Source of the DNA: Suillus spraguei
Taxonomy: Eukaryota > Basidiomycota > Agaricomycetes > Boletales > Suillaceae
NCBI GenBank assembly: GCA_016800925.1
Contig: JABCPU010000928.1
Span: 1 to 21,138, forward strand
Reading direction: 5' to 3'
Length of the DNA: 21,138 nt
Position 1 is the first letter of the stretch, and each line of letters begins with the position of its first letter. Made by a program: the position numbers and the translations under genes. The notes beneath the pieces were generated by a model. It ran no database searches. It worked only from the letters and a program-made list of their open reading frames with translations, and had not been told where the DNA came from. Below are positions 1-8,942 of the stretch, in pieces.

Positions 1-330
1 ATACATGGTTCGTTCATCAATTTTGACCACTAGGAGACAGTAGTGTGTGATTGGTCCTCCTTTGATAAGAGTTCCATCTGCGTAGTAACTCGAAATGGTG
101 TTTTTGAGTTTTCGTCGTGTAATTTGATGGAGTTTACAAACTCCTCGGAAATGAATGTTCCTGCCGCTCCTGAATCAATAACAGCAGTGGTGTCGACAGA
201 TTTTAAGCAAGTACGCAGTGAAGGGTGATAGGGACACAAAGTTCTTTTCTTTCACCTACAGCGCATACAAGTCTTAGTAATACATTGGGAGAAACATACG
301 TCAAATCTCTGTTTCTCCAAGTCAAAAATC
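1..330 (-). pseudogene. Gypsy copy 1 aspartic protease (start of pol), frameshifted
   Basis: Translation of the minus strand gives a retroviral-type aspartic protease active site, VIDSGAAGTF, followed by the usual helix FISEEFV. The catalytic Asp is intact here, unlike in copy 2 where it is Asn. Alignment to copy 2 (11570-11899) shows single-base losses upstream of the active site and again in the segments matching 11690 and 11650, so no single frame reads through. The pol frame overlaps the end of gag in the -1 register. Only the N-terminal part of pol is inside the window. The protease would process Gag-Pol in the virus-like particle. Confidence 0.8.
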
Positions 331-1161
331 CTCAACAATCCGCCTTACAGTTTCTTCGTCTTCTTCTTCTTCTTCTTTGACTTCGGTTTGTCGAAGCGGG
401 GTCTTCTTCTTTCTATCAGGACAATTATGAATGCGATGTCCTGTTTTCTTGCATCCAAAGCATTGTCCCTTCTTCATGCATTCGGATCTCTCCGTGTCGG
501 AGATTCGATCTACAACCATTGCATTGGAATCACGATTTGGTATGTAATGTGCATTTCCATAGTTCTTCTTCTTTTGTTGTGGAGCATGACGTGTCCTCAT
601 GGCTTGAAGACGATGATGGGAGTTGTCAATGGAAACGCATTGCAGCACAACATCTCGGAATACTTCCGAGACATCTCCTGGTGCGAAAAGCTTCGTAAGG
701 ATGCCCCAGTTCAGGCCATCTTGGAAGAATTGGATCTTTGTTGCATTGTCAGTGATATGAGCCTTGGCTGCAAGTGCCTCAGAGTCAGCGATGTAAGTGT
801 GAAGATCTCCGCTTCCTTGTTTGAGATCCCTGAGTTTCATGAGTGCGGTTCCCTTGGTGTCCACTGGGTCGAAGGCTTATTTGAAGCTTTTGATAAAATC
901 CACCATTGTCCCATAACCAACTTTTTGCCCAGAGGTGTCAGTTGATTGGGCGTGGTCAAGGAATTGCTCTTTCCAGGATTTAGCATTCCTTTCGGTCATA
1001 AAGGATGTTATGAAAATGATCTTCTGTTTGTCGGTGGTGTAAAGCTTTTCGTTGATGTCGAAGTGTAGATTGCATGACTGGATAAATTCGTGGGAGTTGT
1101 CGCGATCTCCATCAAAACCAGTTGGCTGACCGATTTTATATTCAAATTCTTTGGTCGTCAT
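322..1161 (-). pseudogene. Gypsy copy 1 gag, one nonsense codon
   Basis: Gag forms the cytoplasmic virus-like particle. The ATG at 1161 starts a protein beginning MTTKEFEYKIG. The retrotransposon gag core (CNLHFDINEK through TKLFAPGD) occupies about residues 30-180 and a CCHC zinc knuckle CFGCKKTGHRIHNC lies near residue 240. A TAA at 877-879 replaces a Glu codon of copy 2 (DFIKSFK then stop), so the product would be truncated near residue 94. The reading frame reopens in register and ends at a TGA at 322. At 505-507 this copy keeps an Arg codon CGA where copy 2 has TGA. Start and end match copy 2, which fixes the boundaries. Confidence 0.88.
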
Positions 1162-1347
1162 ATTTGGCGATTCGTCTGGTGAGTTATACTTTCTCGGTGC
1201 CTACACGCGCTGTCTTGCTGTCCGTTAGGGCTTGTCTTCTGTCAGAGGGCTTCTCTTGACAATTGATTTAGCGTACGCGTACGCTAATCTGCTTATCTAA
1301 GCAATCAGGTTTTGGGGTCGAAGACTGGGTAGTCGACGATCAGATAG

Positions 1348-1358
1348 ACTTTAATCTT
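1348..1358 (-). promoter_or_regulatory. Self-priming primer binding site, gypsy copy 1
   Basis: One base inside the LTR edge the minus strand reads AAGATTAAAGT. The LTR of the same element contains the perfect complement (minus strand ACTTTAATCTT at 1634-1624), 34 nt after the start of a TATTTAA box, where transcription should begin. No start of a tRNA-type site (TGG...) is seen here. This is the arrangement known from the Tf1/sushi group, where the RNA 5' end folds back to prime reverse transcription. Confidence 0.65.
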
Positions 1359-1359
1359 T

Positions 1360-1838
1360 TGTTACGAACTGGGGTGGTGTCACCAGCGACAGTGAAAAGA
1401 CACAGACGGTCTGCTGGGAGCTTCTTACAATACCCAAAAGAGGATAAGGTGAAAGTATGAGGAATGCATTCCGAGTATGATCAAGGGTCTGGCCTCAAGG
1501 ATAAGTCCGAGAGGTTCTTTACGAGAATAGAGACTAAGGCTAAGGAGTGTTTAGACTTAGAGACAATTCAAGGACGACTTAGGTTGGAGACCTAAGCAAA
1601 GGAAGTTCCAGGTAAAACCCAGTAAGATTAAAGTAAAGAATCTACTACAAGTACAGCATGCTTAAATAGACCAATATGTGCGCACGGACCAAGAGAGGCG
1701 TGAGATAGTAAGTGCATATCCAAATAAGGAAGGCAACTATAGTACAGATGCGTTGAGCATATGAGTCAGAGTCATGTGACATGATATACAAGTAAGGAAG
1801 CAAAGAGAGAATGCATAGGAGCACGTACGATTGTAACA
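1360..1838 (-). repeat. 5' LTR of gypsy copy 1
   Basis: A 479-bp block starts TGTTACGAACTGGGG and ends GATTGTAACA on the plus strand, giving TG...CA ends within a short inverted repeat TGTTAC/GTAACA. It aligns along its length with the LTR pair at 5778-6247 and 12853-13322, with a few indels. In the element's sense (minus) it carries a TATTTAA box near 1667. Its outer edge at 1838 interrupts the gag of element C. Confidence 0.92.
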
Positions 1839-2713
1839 GGTGAACATTTCTTTAGATGTCAGCGCTAAACGTGTGGTAACAGTCTGAGCGGTAAACATTG
1901 CTTCTGCAGTATGCATCGGCGCTTCTACTATACTATACCTTTCCAGTGATACTTCCATAACTTCTTCGCTATCAGCGCTAGCGGTCTGCAGTACTTCGTC
2001 TTGAGAGCATGTAGGCTCCGTGACTGTCAAGAGTTCTGTCAGTAAAATGTCAGTGCTAACCAAGTCAATTGCCATTTCGTCTGTTTCTTCTAGCAAGCAG
2101 TATGCGTTGCTGTCTGTATAAACGGTGCAAAACACAGTGTTGTCAGTATAGCATGGTTCATTCAGGGACAAACTTTAGTCAAGTGCTTGGACTGGCAGAG
2201 ATGCTGTATCCTCGTGCAGTAGTGCCGTAGGTAGCATAGTGCTGTCTGTACTTGGTGCCATTAGTGACTGCTGAACCGCCAGTGGTGCGGTATCTTTGAG
2301 CGGTAGCGATACTTGCTCAGCAGTAGTGATTTCCAATGCCATGACTTGTTGTGGTATGTCAGCATCAGAGTGCTCAATAGTGTTTCCCTGATAGGGGTCT
2401 GCCAGTGGAGCGACTGCCTCAGCGGTAACTGTGTGGTTGAACGTGATAGGACTACATTCTGGGTACAAGTGCAAAATAGCATTAGCAAAGTCTACAAAGC
2501 TGTTACCATTGTATTCGTCAAGACATTCCATACTTCTGCTTCGTCAGGGTCTGCGTAGCATATAGCCGCCTTGATGTGTGCTTTCTCAGTGATGCCAGCC
2601 AAGTCTGCCAGCTCATCTACAGTAGTGAGGAATGTTAGCAATTCTCTTGGGTTACCATCGAAGTACGGTGCTGCTGCCGTGCAGCGCAGTGGCATGCAAA
2701 ATCTGTCAGACAT
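1839..2713 (-). pseudogene. Gag remnant of element C, frameshifted and truncated
   Basis: The ATG at 2713 opens MSDRFCMPLRC; residues 16-65 (YFDGNPRELLTFLTTVDEL, then AAICYADPDEAEVW) look like the gag core of fungal gypsy elements, with the FDG..PEEL-type opening and the tryptophan that closes the motif. A 1-bp indel near 2535 shifts the frame; the continuation DEYNGNSFVDFANAILHLYP is the normal end of that domain. A long Thr/Ser/Glu-rich linker follows, with an in-frame TAA at 2175-2177, until the insertion at 1838. No zinc knuckle is left. Similarity was judged by eye only. Confidence 0.65.
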
Positions 2714-2804
2714 ACTTATCAGTAGCGTAGTGGTGCAGTAATGACTGCAGTGACAAGCGTGCAGTAAGCAATTAAGACAAGAACAGAACTATACCAAAGG
2801 ACCC

Positions 2805-2820
2805 CTCGCGGTGGGCTCCA
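2805..2820 (-). promoter_or_regulatory. tRNA primer binding site of element C
   Basis: Two bases after the LTR end the minus strand reads TGGAGCCCACCGCGAG. A primer site complementary to a tRNA 3' end must begin TGG (against CCA), and the spacing fits. The implied tRNA ends in ...GGTGGGC-U-CCA; U at the discriminator position is typical of tRNA-Cys, but that identity is a guess. The site fixes the sense of this element. Confidence 0.6.
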
Positions 2821-2822
2821 GT

Positions 2823-3333
2823 TGTAAAGATACAACCTAACCTGGGCTGTAGATAAACTACCTCCTAAGTTAGTATGTGAGTCTTGCGCTCCGTCTAGTC
2901 TGCTTCACTTGAGAAAACAAGAGTGTTCGACCCTAAAAGGGGATGCCTATTAGTATGGTCAAGTTCAAGTCAAACTTATGTGTGAATGAAGCATCGTAGT
3001 CAGCGGCAAGTTGCCGCTGTCAGCGATGATGCTGCCGGAACTAGCATCGTATGTAGCAGTGCTACCGTGGTTGAGATATAGTCAGTAACAGTTGCATCAA
3101 GCGAGCGATGACGAGCGGTGATATCAGCAGTAGCAGTAAGGTTGCGAGCGGTGCAAAGAAACAGTAAAGAGGACCGCGGTACTTTCAGCGGTAAAGTAGC
3201 GGTGTGTGAGAAGTTCAGTCAAAATAACAGTCAAAAGTCCAGCGGTATGCCAGCAGTAATGGAGAATGAGCGTGATTGATTAATGAGCGATAAGGAACTG
3301 TGATAGGGTTAAGGTGCGTGCAGTTCAGTTACA
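2823..3333 (-). repeat. 5' LTR of element C
   Basis: 511 bp, plus-strand start TGTAAAGATACAACC and end TTCAGTTACA, so TG...CA ends. The inner end is marked by the primer site, the outer end by the break in copia reverse transcriptase. Short ACCGCT/ACTGCT-type words recur through the LTR and continue into the gag linker. Confidence 0.8.
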
Positions 3334-3901
3334 CATTACCTTCGGTCCTAACAGCCAGTTTAACTCCCCTAGGTCCGATATTTCGAAGAAGTCGAGGAGT
3401 TGTGCCTTAAAGTGGTGGATGTGGGAGAGATGGTTGGTGGTGACAGCCATGTCATCTATAGACACGGTGATGACAACATGCTCATTGTGCCCTCGCTTGA
3501 AGTAGACGGCCTGGTCTACCTTCAAGCAGGTAAACTTGAGCTTTTCAAAAACTCCTGCCAGCTCTTCCGCCCACTCAAAACCAGCCTGTTTCAGGCCAGG
3601 TAAGCTCCATTTTAACTTCAATACCTTTCCTTGCTGACTATTCTTCAGATATCTGGGCAGCAGCCTCATATAGATCTCTTCCTGGATGGTAGCATAGAGG
3701 TAAGCGCTTTTGATGTCGACCTGGTGGATTTCCCAGTCCTTCTGGGCTGCCATCATCAGGACCGTCCTGATGGTGCTCATATTTGCGGTTGGGGCGAAGG
3801 TGTCGAAGTAGTTGATGCCATATTGCTGCCTTTGACCATTTGCAACTAGGCGGGCAAGGAGCTTAAGTTTCTCGCCATCTGGGCCTCGCTTCATCGCCAG
3901 G
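3334..3901 (-). pseudogene. Copia reverse transcriptase fragment
   Basis: The product copies element RNA into cDNA. Visible motifs are RPDG-type MKRGPDGEKLK, ARLVANGQRQ, DTFAPTANMSTIR, the first catalytic Asp in HQVDIKSAYL, the GLKQAG..W box, and the catalytic pair in VSIDDMAV, where the usual Tyr two residues before the Asp pair is Ser. The run ends at GELNWLLGPKV where element C is inserted. Joining with the piece at 4636 across the solo LTR gives HFVL-AMKRGPDG in frame. No stop codon lies within this piece. Confidence 0.88.
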
Positions 3902-4635
3902 TGTTAAGACCATACTCAAAGGGTGAAAGATCCAAAGGGCTTTGGCCTCAGTTCATGCACTGTGCCCCTTTCCCAAGTAATGCCCCTTATTTCAGAGGGT
4001 AGGTATATGTATGTCCAAAGATCCAGAAGGAGTTGCATGATGGATCCAGATGTCTGAAGGTTATTCGGAGTGTAGAGATGGAATGAGGATTAAGGCTAGC
4101 TTCAGAACGAGCGAGTTCCTAACTAGAAACTAACAGAGGTAGACTATCTGAAGATAGAGTTGGAGATATAGACTAAAGGAATCAATCCCAAGTCTCGGAA
4201 GATGACTTAGAGTGGAAAGTAAGAGGAAACAGAATGAGTAGAATCTAAGATGATATTCGAACTAAGGTTCCACAGAGATCTACAAGTGGTTTATATACTG
4301 TAAGTATCTAGTATGGATAATCAACGAGTCCAGAACCGAGGGCTATGTACGATGTATAATGGAAGTCTATTAGTTAATGCACAGTGGATCAGTAAGCACG
4401 AGCTGGAAATAAAACATAGGTAATGGATCAGTGACACAGGACAGAAACATACACAGCCAGAATACTGGAAACAGGAGGAATGACGAAAGGAGATAGGTGC
4501 AGATATCCACAAGGGAGTTAGAGTGCAAGAAGCGGGCACATTTGGATGAGTGATCCGGACAGGATCTGTGGACTAGACAGAAATAGAATTGATCGGATCT
4601 GATCAGATCTGAGATCAGCAGTATGGTATATGACA
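3902..4635. repeat. Solo LTR D1 with 5-bp target duplication CCAGG
   Basis: 734 bp, plus-strand ends TGTTAAGACC and ATATGACA, flanked by CCAGG at 3897-3901 and 4636-4640. It interrupts copia reverse transcriptase and no internal coding sequence accompanies it, so it is what remains after recombination between two LTRs. A related LTR lies in opposite orientation at 14258-15027. A TATATAAACC-like box on the minus strand hints that minus is its transcribed strand, which is weak evidence. It contains a 14-bp palindrome GATCTGATCAGATC at 4596-4609. Confidence 0.88.
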
Positions 4636-5777
4636 CCAGGACAAAATGGCAGGGGATGATGTTAGCTCTTCGGAGTAAGTCTGTTACCTCCCATGTGCCG
4701 AGTTTCTCTAACTGACTGATCTCATAGTCAACCGCCTCCTTCCATTCAACCCCATCTGGGCCATTCAATGCCTACTGCAAGGTGGGCTCTAGCTTGGCAG
4801 CAGCCAGGGCATGTTCTAGGTGGGTTACCTCATCCAGGAGGTCCAATTCTGACGCCTCCAGCAGGGACTCTATGGCAACTGTCGCCGTCTGGCCACTCTG
4901 AAGTCTGGTATAGTAACCTGGGGCTGGCCTACTGCGCGTTACTCTCAGCGCTGGTGTAGGGATGGAGGATGGTGGCACTGGGATGTGCTGAACGGTAGGT
5001 GCGTTGCCAGCTTCAGTAACTGCAACATCGTTGTTGCTGTTATTGTTGCTGTTACTGTTCGGGGTGGTGTTGGACTCCCCCTTATTCAGTACATCTTGGG
5101 CAACAGTCACCTCGGTAGGGGCAAAGGTCACATTCCATTCCACTGACACCCTCCGTTTCTCTGGCCAGTAGATACAGTAACCCTTGCTCTCTGCATCCAC
5201 CTCCACAAAAACCCCTTCCTCCGCTCATGGCTCAAGTTTCCCAGCATCCAAGAGGTGGACATAGGCGGCACATCCAAATTCGTGCACCTGTGCAAGGCTG
5301 GGCTTTGCCTTTCGGACAAGTTCATAGGGCGTGGTGCCTGGTGTCATTCTAGATGGTAGGCGATTCTTCAACCAGGTAGCATAACTGATGACCCACCCAG
5401 AGGAACTTCGGGAGGTCCTTGGCAATAAGCATTGCCCTTCCATGCTCTACCAGAGTCCGATTTAGGCGCTCGGCTATGCCATTCTGCTGAGGTGAGTCAT
5501 GTACAGTCAACTGGTGCTCTATACAATGCTGAGATAGGTAGGTGTCAAACTCTGCGCTCAGGTACTCTCCCCCATGATCAGATCGGACTCTCTGTAGGCA
5601 TACTCCTGGCGATTAATGAGCAAGCCAGGCCTCATAGGCCTTAAAGGCAGTAAGTGCTTCGCTCTTGAGTCTCAAGAACTGAAGCCTTGTTTGGCGACTG
5701 TAGTCATCCGTAAAGCTGATGTAGTAGAGACATCCGCCGAGGCTCATGGTCTGCGCTGGACCCCAGAGGTCTGTATG
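4636..5777 (-). pseudogene. Copia integrase core, C-terminal part and start of reverse transcriptase
   Basis: The piece begins in the integrase core at the insertion point of gypsy copy 2. All three catalytic acids are visible: Asp in HTDLWGP, Asp in VRSDHGGEYL, Glu in QQNGIAERLN. Breaks are a TAA at 5613-5615 (after EAWLAH), a 1-2 base shift near 5405 (before WVISYATWL), a TGA at 5225-5227 (after GKLEP) and a TAG at 4772-4774. The segment after GKLEP (SKGYCIYWPEKRRVSVEWNV) is the usual copia linker between integrase and reverse transcriptase, followed by an Asn/Ser-rich stretch. It ends in LGTWEV...IPCHFVL, the N-terminal edge of reverse transcriptase. Confidence 0.85.
5773..5777. repeat. 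Target-site duplication of gypsy copy 2, left
   Basis: GTATG directly left of the LTR; the identical GTATG lies at 13323-13327. Removing the element and one GTATG restores copia codons as GELVHTDLWGP. Confidence 0.95.
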
Positions 5778-6247
5778 TGTTACGAACTGGGGTGGCGTCA
5801 CCAGCGACAGTGATAAGACACAGACAGTCTGCTGGGAAGTTCGACTACATTCAAAGGAGAATGAGGACTACTACAAGAAAGTGTTCCGAGTGGGATCAAG
5901 GGTTTGGTTGAAGAGTCGCGACTCTAAGACAATCAGCAGAATAGAGACTAAGACTAAGGAGTGCTTAGACTTAGAGACAATTCAGACGACTTAGGTTGGA
6001 GACCTAAGTGAAGGATATTCCAGGTAAAACCCAGTAAGATTAAAGTAAGGTATACAAGCATAATACAATGTGCTTAAATAAGCCAATATGTGTGCACGGA
6101 CCAAGAGAGACGTGAGAACGTAAGTGTGTATCCAAAGAAGGAAGGCAACTATAGTACAGATGCGTTGAGCATATAAGTCAGAGTCATGTTGCGTAATATA
6201 CAAGGTAAAGATGACGAAAATGAATAGGGGCATGTACAATTGTAACA
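5778..6247 (-). repeat. 3' LTR of gypsy copy 2
   Basis: 470 bp, TGTTACGAAC...AATTGTAACA. Against the 5' LTR at 12853-13322 I count about 22 differences with no length change; 21 are transitions. Confidence 0.96.
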
Positions 6248-6260
6248 CTACCCCCATTTT
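6248..6260 (-). promoter_or_regulatory. Polypurine tract of gypsy copy 2
   Basis: Minus strand AAAATGGGGGTAG abuts the 3' LTR. A purine run at this place primes plus-strand cDNA synthesis in LTR elements. It interrupts no coding sequence; the third ORF ends about 20 bases upstream. Confidence 0.75.
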
Positions 6261-6279
6261 ACACGTAAAGTCACTGACT

Positions 6280-7779
6280 TTACTCTTCTTGATTAGCATA
6301 ATAGATAGGATCATCGCTATACTCGTAGTCTTCATCAAGAACTGAACCACCCCTCATATACTCAGCTTCTTCAGCACCAGCACGTCATTTAGAATTTCGC
6401 CTAGCCACTGCTCGAGTCCGTTCATCATCAAGCTGTCATTCCCAAGAACGAAGTGTGTCATAGAACCTGTCATCTTTCCAAGTTAAGGTGAAGGGAGGAG
6501 TTCCGACTCATTGAGGACAATAGATGGATAAATGGATGGGCGACCAATATTGACAAACCCCACACTGGTACTCCACGCAATTCTTCTGACGATGCCCAAG
6601 TAGTCCGCAGACGTGGCACTTCATGTTTTCATCAGGGTTGGAGTTCGCCTTCCTCAGTGGCATTGAAGCGACAATACGGCGGTGGGGACTCGTAGATTGT
6701 GTGCGTTTCTTTCCTCGTTTGCGAGTAATATGTCTAAGGGCACGCTCGTTGCTAGAGCAAATGTCGTCGATTTGGTGATCATCAATGGTATAAATAGAGG
6801 GCACTGGTGTCACAATGGCTGCGGCTAGCAGCTCGTCTGGGTCTGAGGAAGTTGTGGGTCCTAGAGCTTCTACAAAAACGGGAATGGTAGAATTGAGAAC
6901 ACAAGGGACGACCATAGGAGGGTGGATATGAAGGTCTTTTAAAAGTTGACCGAGCGTGTTAACTTCGACAGGCTCGTTATGTAGTTCTTCAGTCACACGA
7001 TTCCCGAGCGCGATAATCTCAGCAAGCTTGTTATGTAGTGCATTAGTTACGACCACTTTTTCGTGCGTGGCACAGCATTCAGTGAATAGATGAGGAGGTT
7101 CTGTGTCCTCCTCAAGCATGGTGGTAGTGTTGATTGGCGATGGTGTAGGTTGTGTTTCGTAATGGTGAATTGTGTCAATTAGGCGAGCTACCAATCCTCT
7201 TGCTTCTCTAGAATCGACCGTTGCTCCTTCAAGTTCTCCAATGATGGCGTCAGCTGTGTTATTTGCTTCCTGAACAGCAGCGAGTAAGCCAGTAAGGGCA
7301 GCGATATTAGAACGAGTGCCCGAATCATGGGTGGAAGGAGCAGGAATTGGGAGTGGATCTCTTTGCAGAGAGGGAGGTCTCGCCATCCCTGCTTGATGCT
7401 CGGCCACGATGTGAATAGCTGTCTCAACATCAGCCTTAAAAGAATTGGGAAGGAGAAGCAGCCCGTAAGAGCGAATGCGTTTCTGGCAGTGTAAGATTTG
7501 TTGATGGATAGCATCGTCTTGAATGTCGTGGCATATTGTTTTGATGAGGGCAGCTGTGCGGATGATGTTGGTGAGGAGGATGGTGACAAACGCATCCTTG
7601 CCGGTAAGGATCTTTTCAATCTCAGTTGCGTGTCCAGGGCAGAGGAGGGTGGCTTCAACGAAGGAGTTTCTGTCAATGTTTCTGATGAGGTCAGCATAGT
7701 GGTCAGTGGTGGTATAAGTTTCTTCAGTGACAGGGTGAATGTAAGCAGTGGGGAATGAAGCATTTGCGGAAGAGGTCAT
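6280..7779 (-). pseudogene. Third ORF of gypsy copy 2 (env position), CCHC zinc-knuckle protein
   Basis: The first ATG (7777-7779) lies 29 bases after the pol stop and starts MTSSANASFP. The frame is open for 423 codons to a TGA at 6508-6510. The same frame then reads on sensibly (FTLTWKDDRFYDTLRSWE, AVARRNSK, EDYEYSDDPIYYANQEE) through two more TGA codons (6436-6438, 6385-6387) to a TAA at 6280-6282, just before the polypurine tract. So the ancestral product had about 499 residues. Features: a mostly helical N-terminal half, a basic stretch HITRKRGKKRTQ, a CCHC knuckle CHVCGLLGHRQKNC, a second Cys/His cluster CGVCQYWSPIHLSIYC, and an acidic Tyr-rich tail. There is no signal peptide or membrane anchor, so it does not look like an envelope protein. 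Nucleic-acid binding is inferred from the knuckles. I do not recognise the rest. Confidence 0.75.
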
Positions 7780-7808
7780 ATTGAATGGTTTATGGGGCTG
7801 ATTCGAAT

Positions 7809-8126
7809 TCAAAGGGCATGTTGTTTCTTATAAGCGGTCAAGATCCTTGCGGAGTTCACTAAATTCTTTTTGGGGATCCATTCATTATCTCCTAATGAGT
7901 ATCCTTTCCAGGAGACAAGATAGCGTCGGCGATTGCTGGTTCCTTTGTGGGAAAGAATTGCTTCTACTTCATATTCTTCTTCTTCTTCTATGATATCAGG
8001 TGGTGGTTCTAGGAAGTTCGGGCCATGTACGTCGGTTTTGCTATAGGACGATAACATAGAAGCATGGAAAGTGGGGTGAATTTTCCATTGCAGAGGGAGT
8101 TTAAGCGTGAATGTGATAGGTGACAA
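7809..8126 (-). other. Pol domain: integrase C-terminal end and chromodomain
   Basis: Residues YEVEAILSHK, YLVSWKGYS and NEWIPKKNL form a chromodomain with the aromatic positions Y, W and W that normally bind methylated histone tails. The preceding SPITFTLKLP...HPTFHASML is the GPF/Y-type integrase tail. In chromoviruses this domain steers integration toward heterochromatin, which suits an element found inside other transposons. Confidence 0.88.
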
Positions 8127-8309
8127 GACATTAGTGATCAGGAAAGGTCCGTATCACTTTGGTGCAAGTTTTCACGATGGGAGTTTGAGTCTAAGATTAG
8201 TGGCAAATAGCCAAACCTTATCTCCAATCTTCCATGGTTGGTACTTATCTCCTCGGGATCATTCTGCCATAGTTTGCATAGCAATATTGTGGCATGTGAT
8301 GGCTTCTTC

Positions 8310-8942
8310 TCAGATCTTCTGCAGAGATTGAACTCGATCTTCCACTGCTGGTATGGTAGAATCAGGGATTAAATGGGAAATGGCGCAGGGTTCATATCCC
8401 ATCATGAGAAAGAATGGCGACACATTTTGGGCATTGTGTTTTCGATGATTGTGAATGAACTCAGCGATAGGGAGATGTTCTATCCAATCTCCAGGATTGT
8501 TGCGGCAGTAGATACACAAATATGTTTCTAACTCTTGATTGAGTCGCTCAGTTTGACCATCAGTCTGGGGGTGGTAAGCCGTAGATGGAGCGATGGTATA
8601 GTCGAGGAGTCAGGCAAGTTCTTTTGAGAAACGAGACAGGAACTGCAGGCCACAATCGGAGATGACTTTGTCATGGAGTCCAAACCAGTGATAGACATGT
8701 TTCAAAAATAACTTGGCAACGCCTTCAGAAGTGATGGTTTTAAGGCAAGGGATAATAATTATCCCCTTCATAAGGCCATGGTCCACCACGACCATGATAC
8801 TATCAAAGCCCCCTGACATGGGGAGGTCAGTGATCAAGTCAACGGAGATTTGCGAAAAGGGGTGGGAAGCAGAGGACGGGATTGGCAAAGGGGAGGGCAG
8901 ACTGGATGTGTGTCTGACTTCATTTGTTGACAAAGGGCGCAA
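8310..8942 (-). other. Pol domain: integrase catalytic core
   Basis: Catalytic Asp in SVDLITDLP, Asp in VISDCGLQF and Glu in GQTERLNQE are all present. A TGA (8610-8612) falls between the second Asp and the Glu, and another (8310-8312) follows VQSLQKI. Confidence 0.85.

Larger units (their letters stand above)
1..1838 (-). mobile_element. Ty3/gypsy chromovirus copy 1, 5' part, cut by window edge
   Basis: Reading on the minus strand, this block holds a 5' LTR (1360-1838), a primer site, gag and the start of the protease, then leaves the window. It is the same family as the complete element at 5778-13322: LTR, gag and protease align base for base with scattered transitions and small indels. 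It sits inside the gag of another LTR element (1839-3333), so it is the youngest layer at this end. The base run following its outer LTR edge (GGTGA at 1839-1843) is the expected target duplication, but the partner lies outside the window. Confidence 0.9.
1839..3333 (-). mobile_element. Gypsy-like LTR element C, 5' part
   Basis: Minus strand order is LTR (3333 to 2823), a tRNA-type primer site, a short leader and a gag remnant, broken at 1838 by gypsy copy 1. The right edge interrupts the reverse transcriptase of the host copia exactly after ...LNWLLGPKV. Its remaining part and second LTR lie beyond the window. The LTR shares its last 38 or so bases with the solo LTR at 13435-14107, so both belong to one lineage. 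Confidence 0.82.

Noticed and set aside
388..945. Long plus-strand open frame (185 codons)
   Set aside because: It is antisense to gypsy gag, shows no protein features, and its shape follows from gag codon use on the other strand.
7188..7763. Second minus-strand open frame (191 codons) overlapping the third ORF
   Set aside because: Low-complexity Ser/Leu-rich translation in an alternative frame; the longer frame has zinc knuckles and continues in register to the polypurine tract.
7809..7812. Overlapping stop-start coupling between pol and the third ORF
   Set aside because: The overlapping codon is TTG, not ATG; the first ATG is at 7777-7779, 29 bases after the pol stop.
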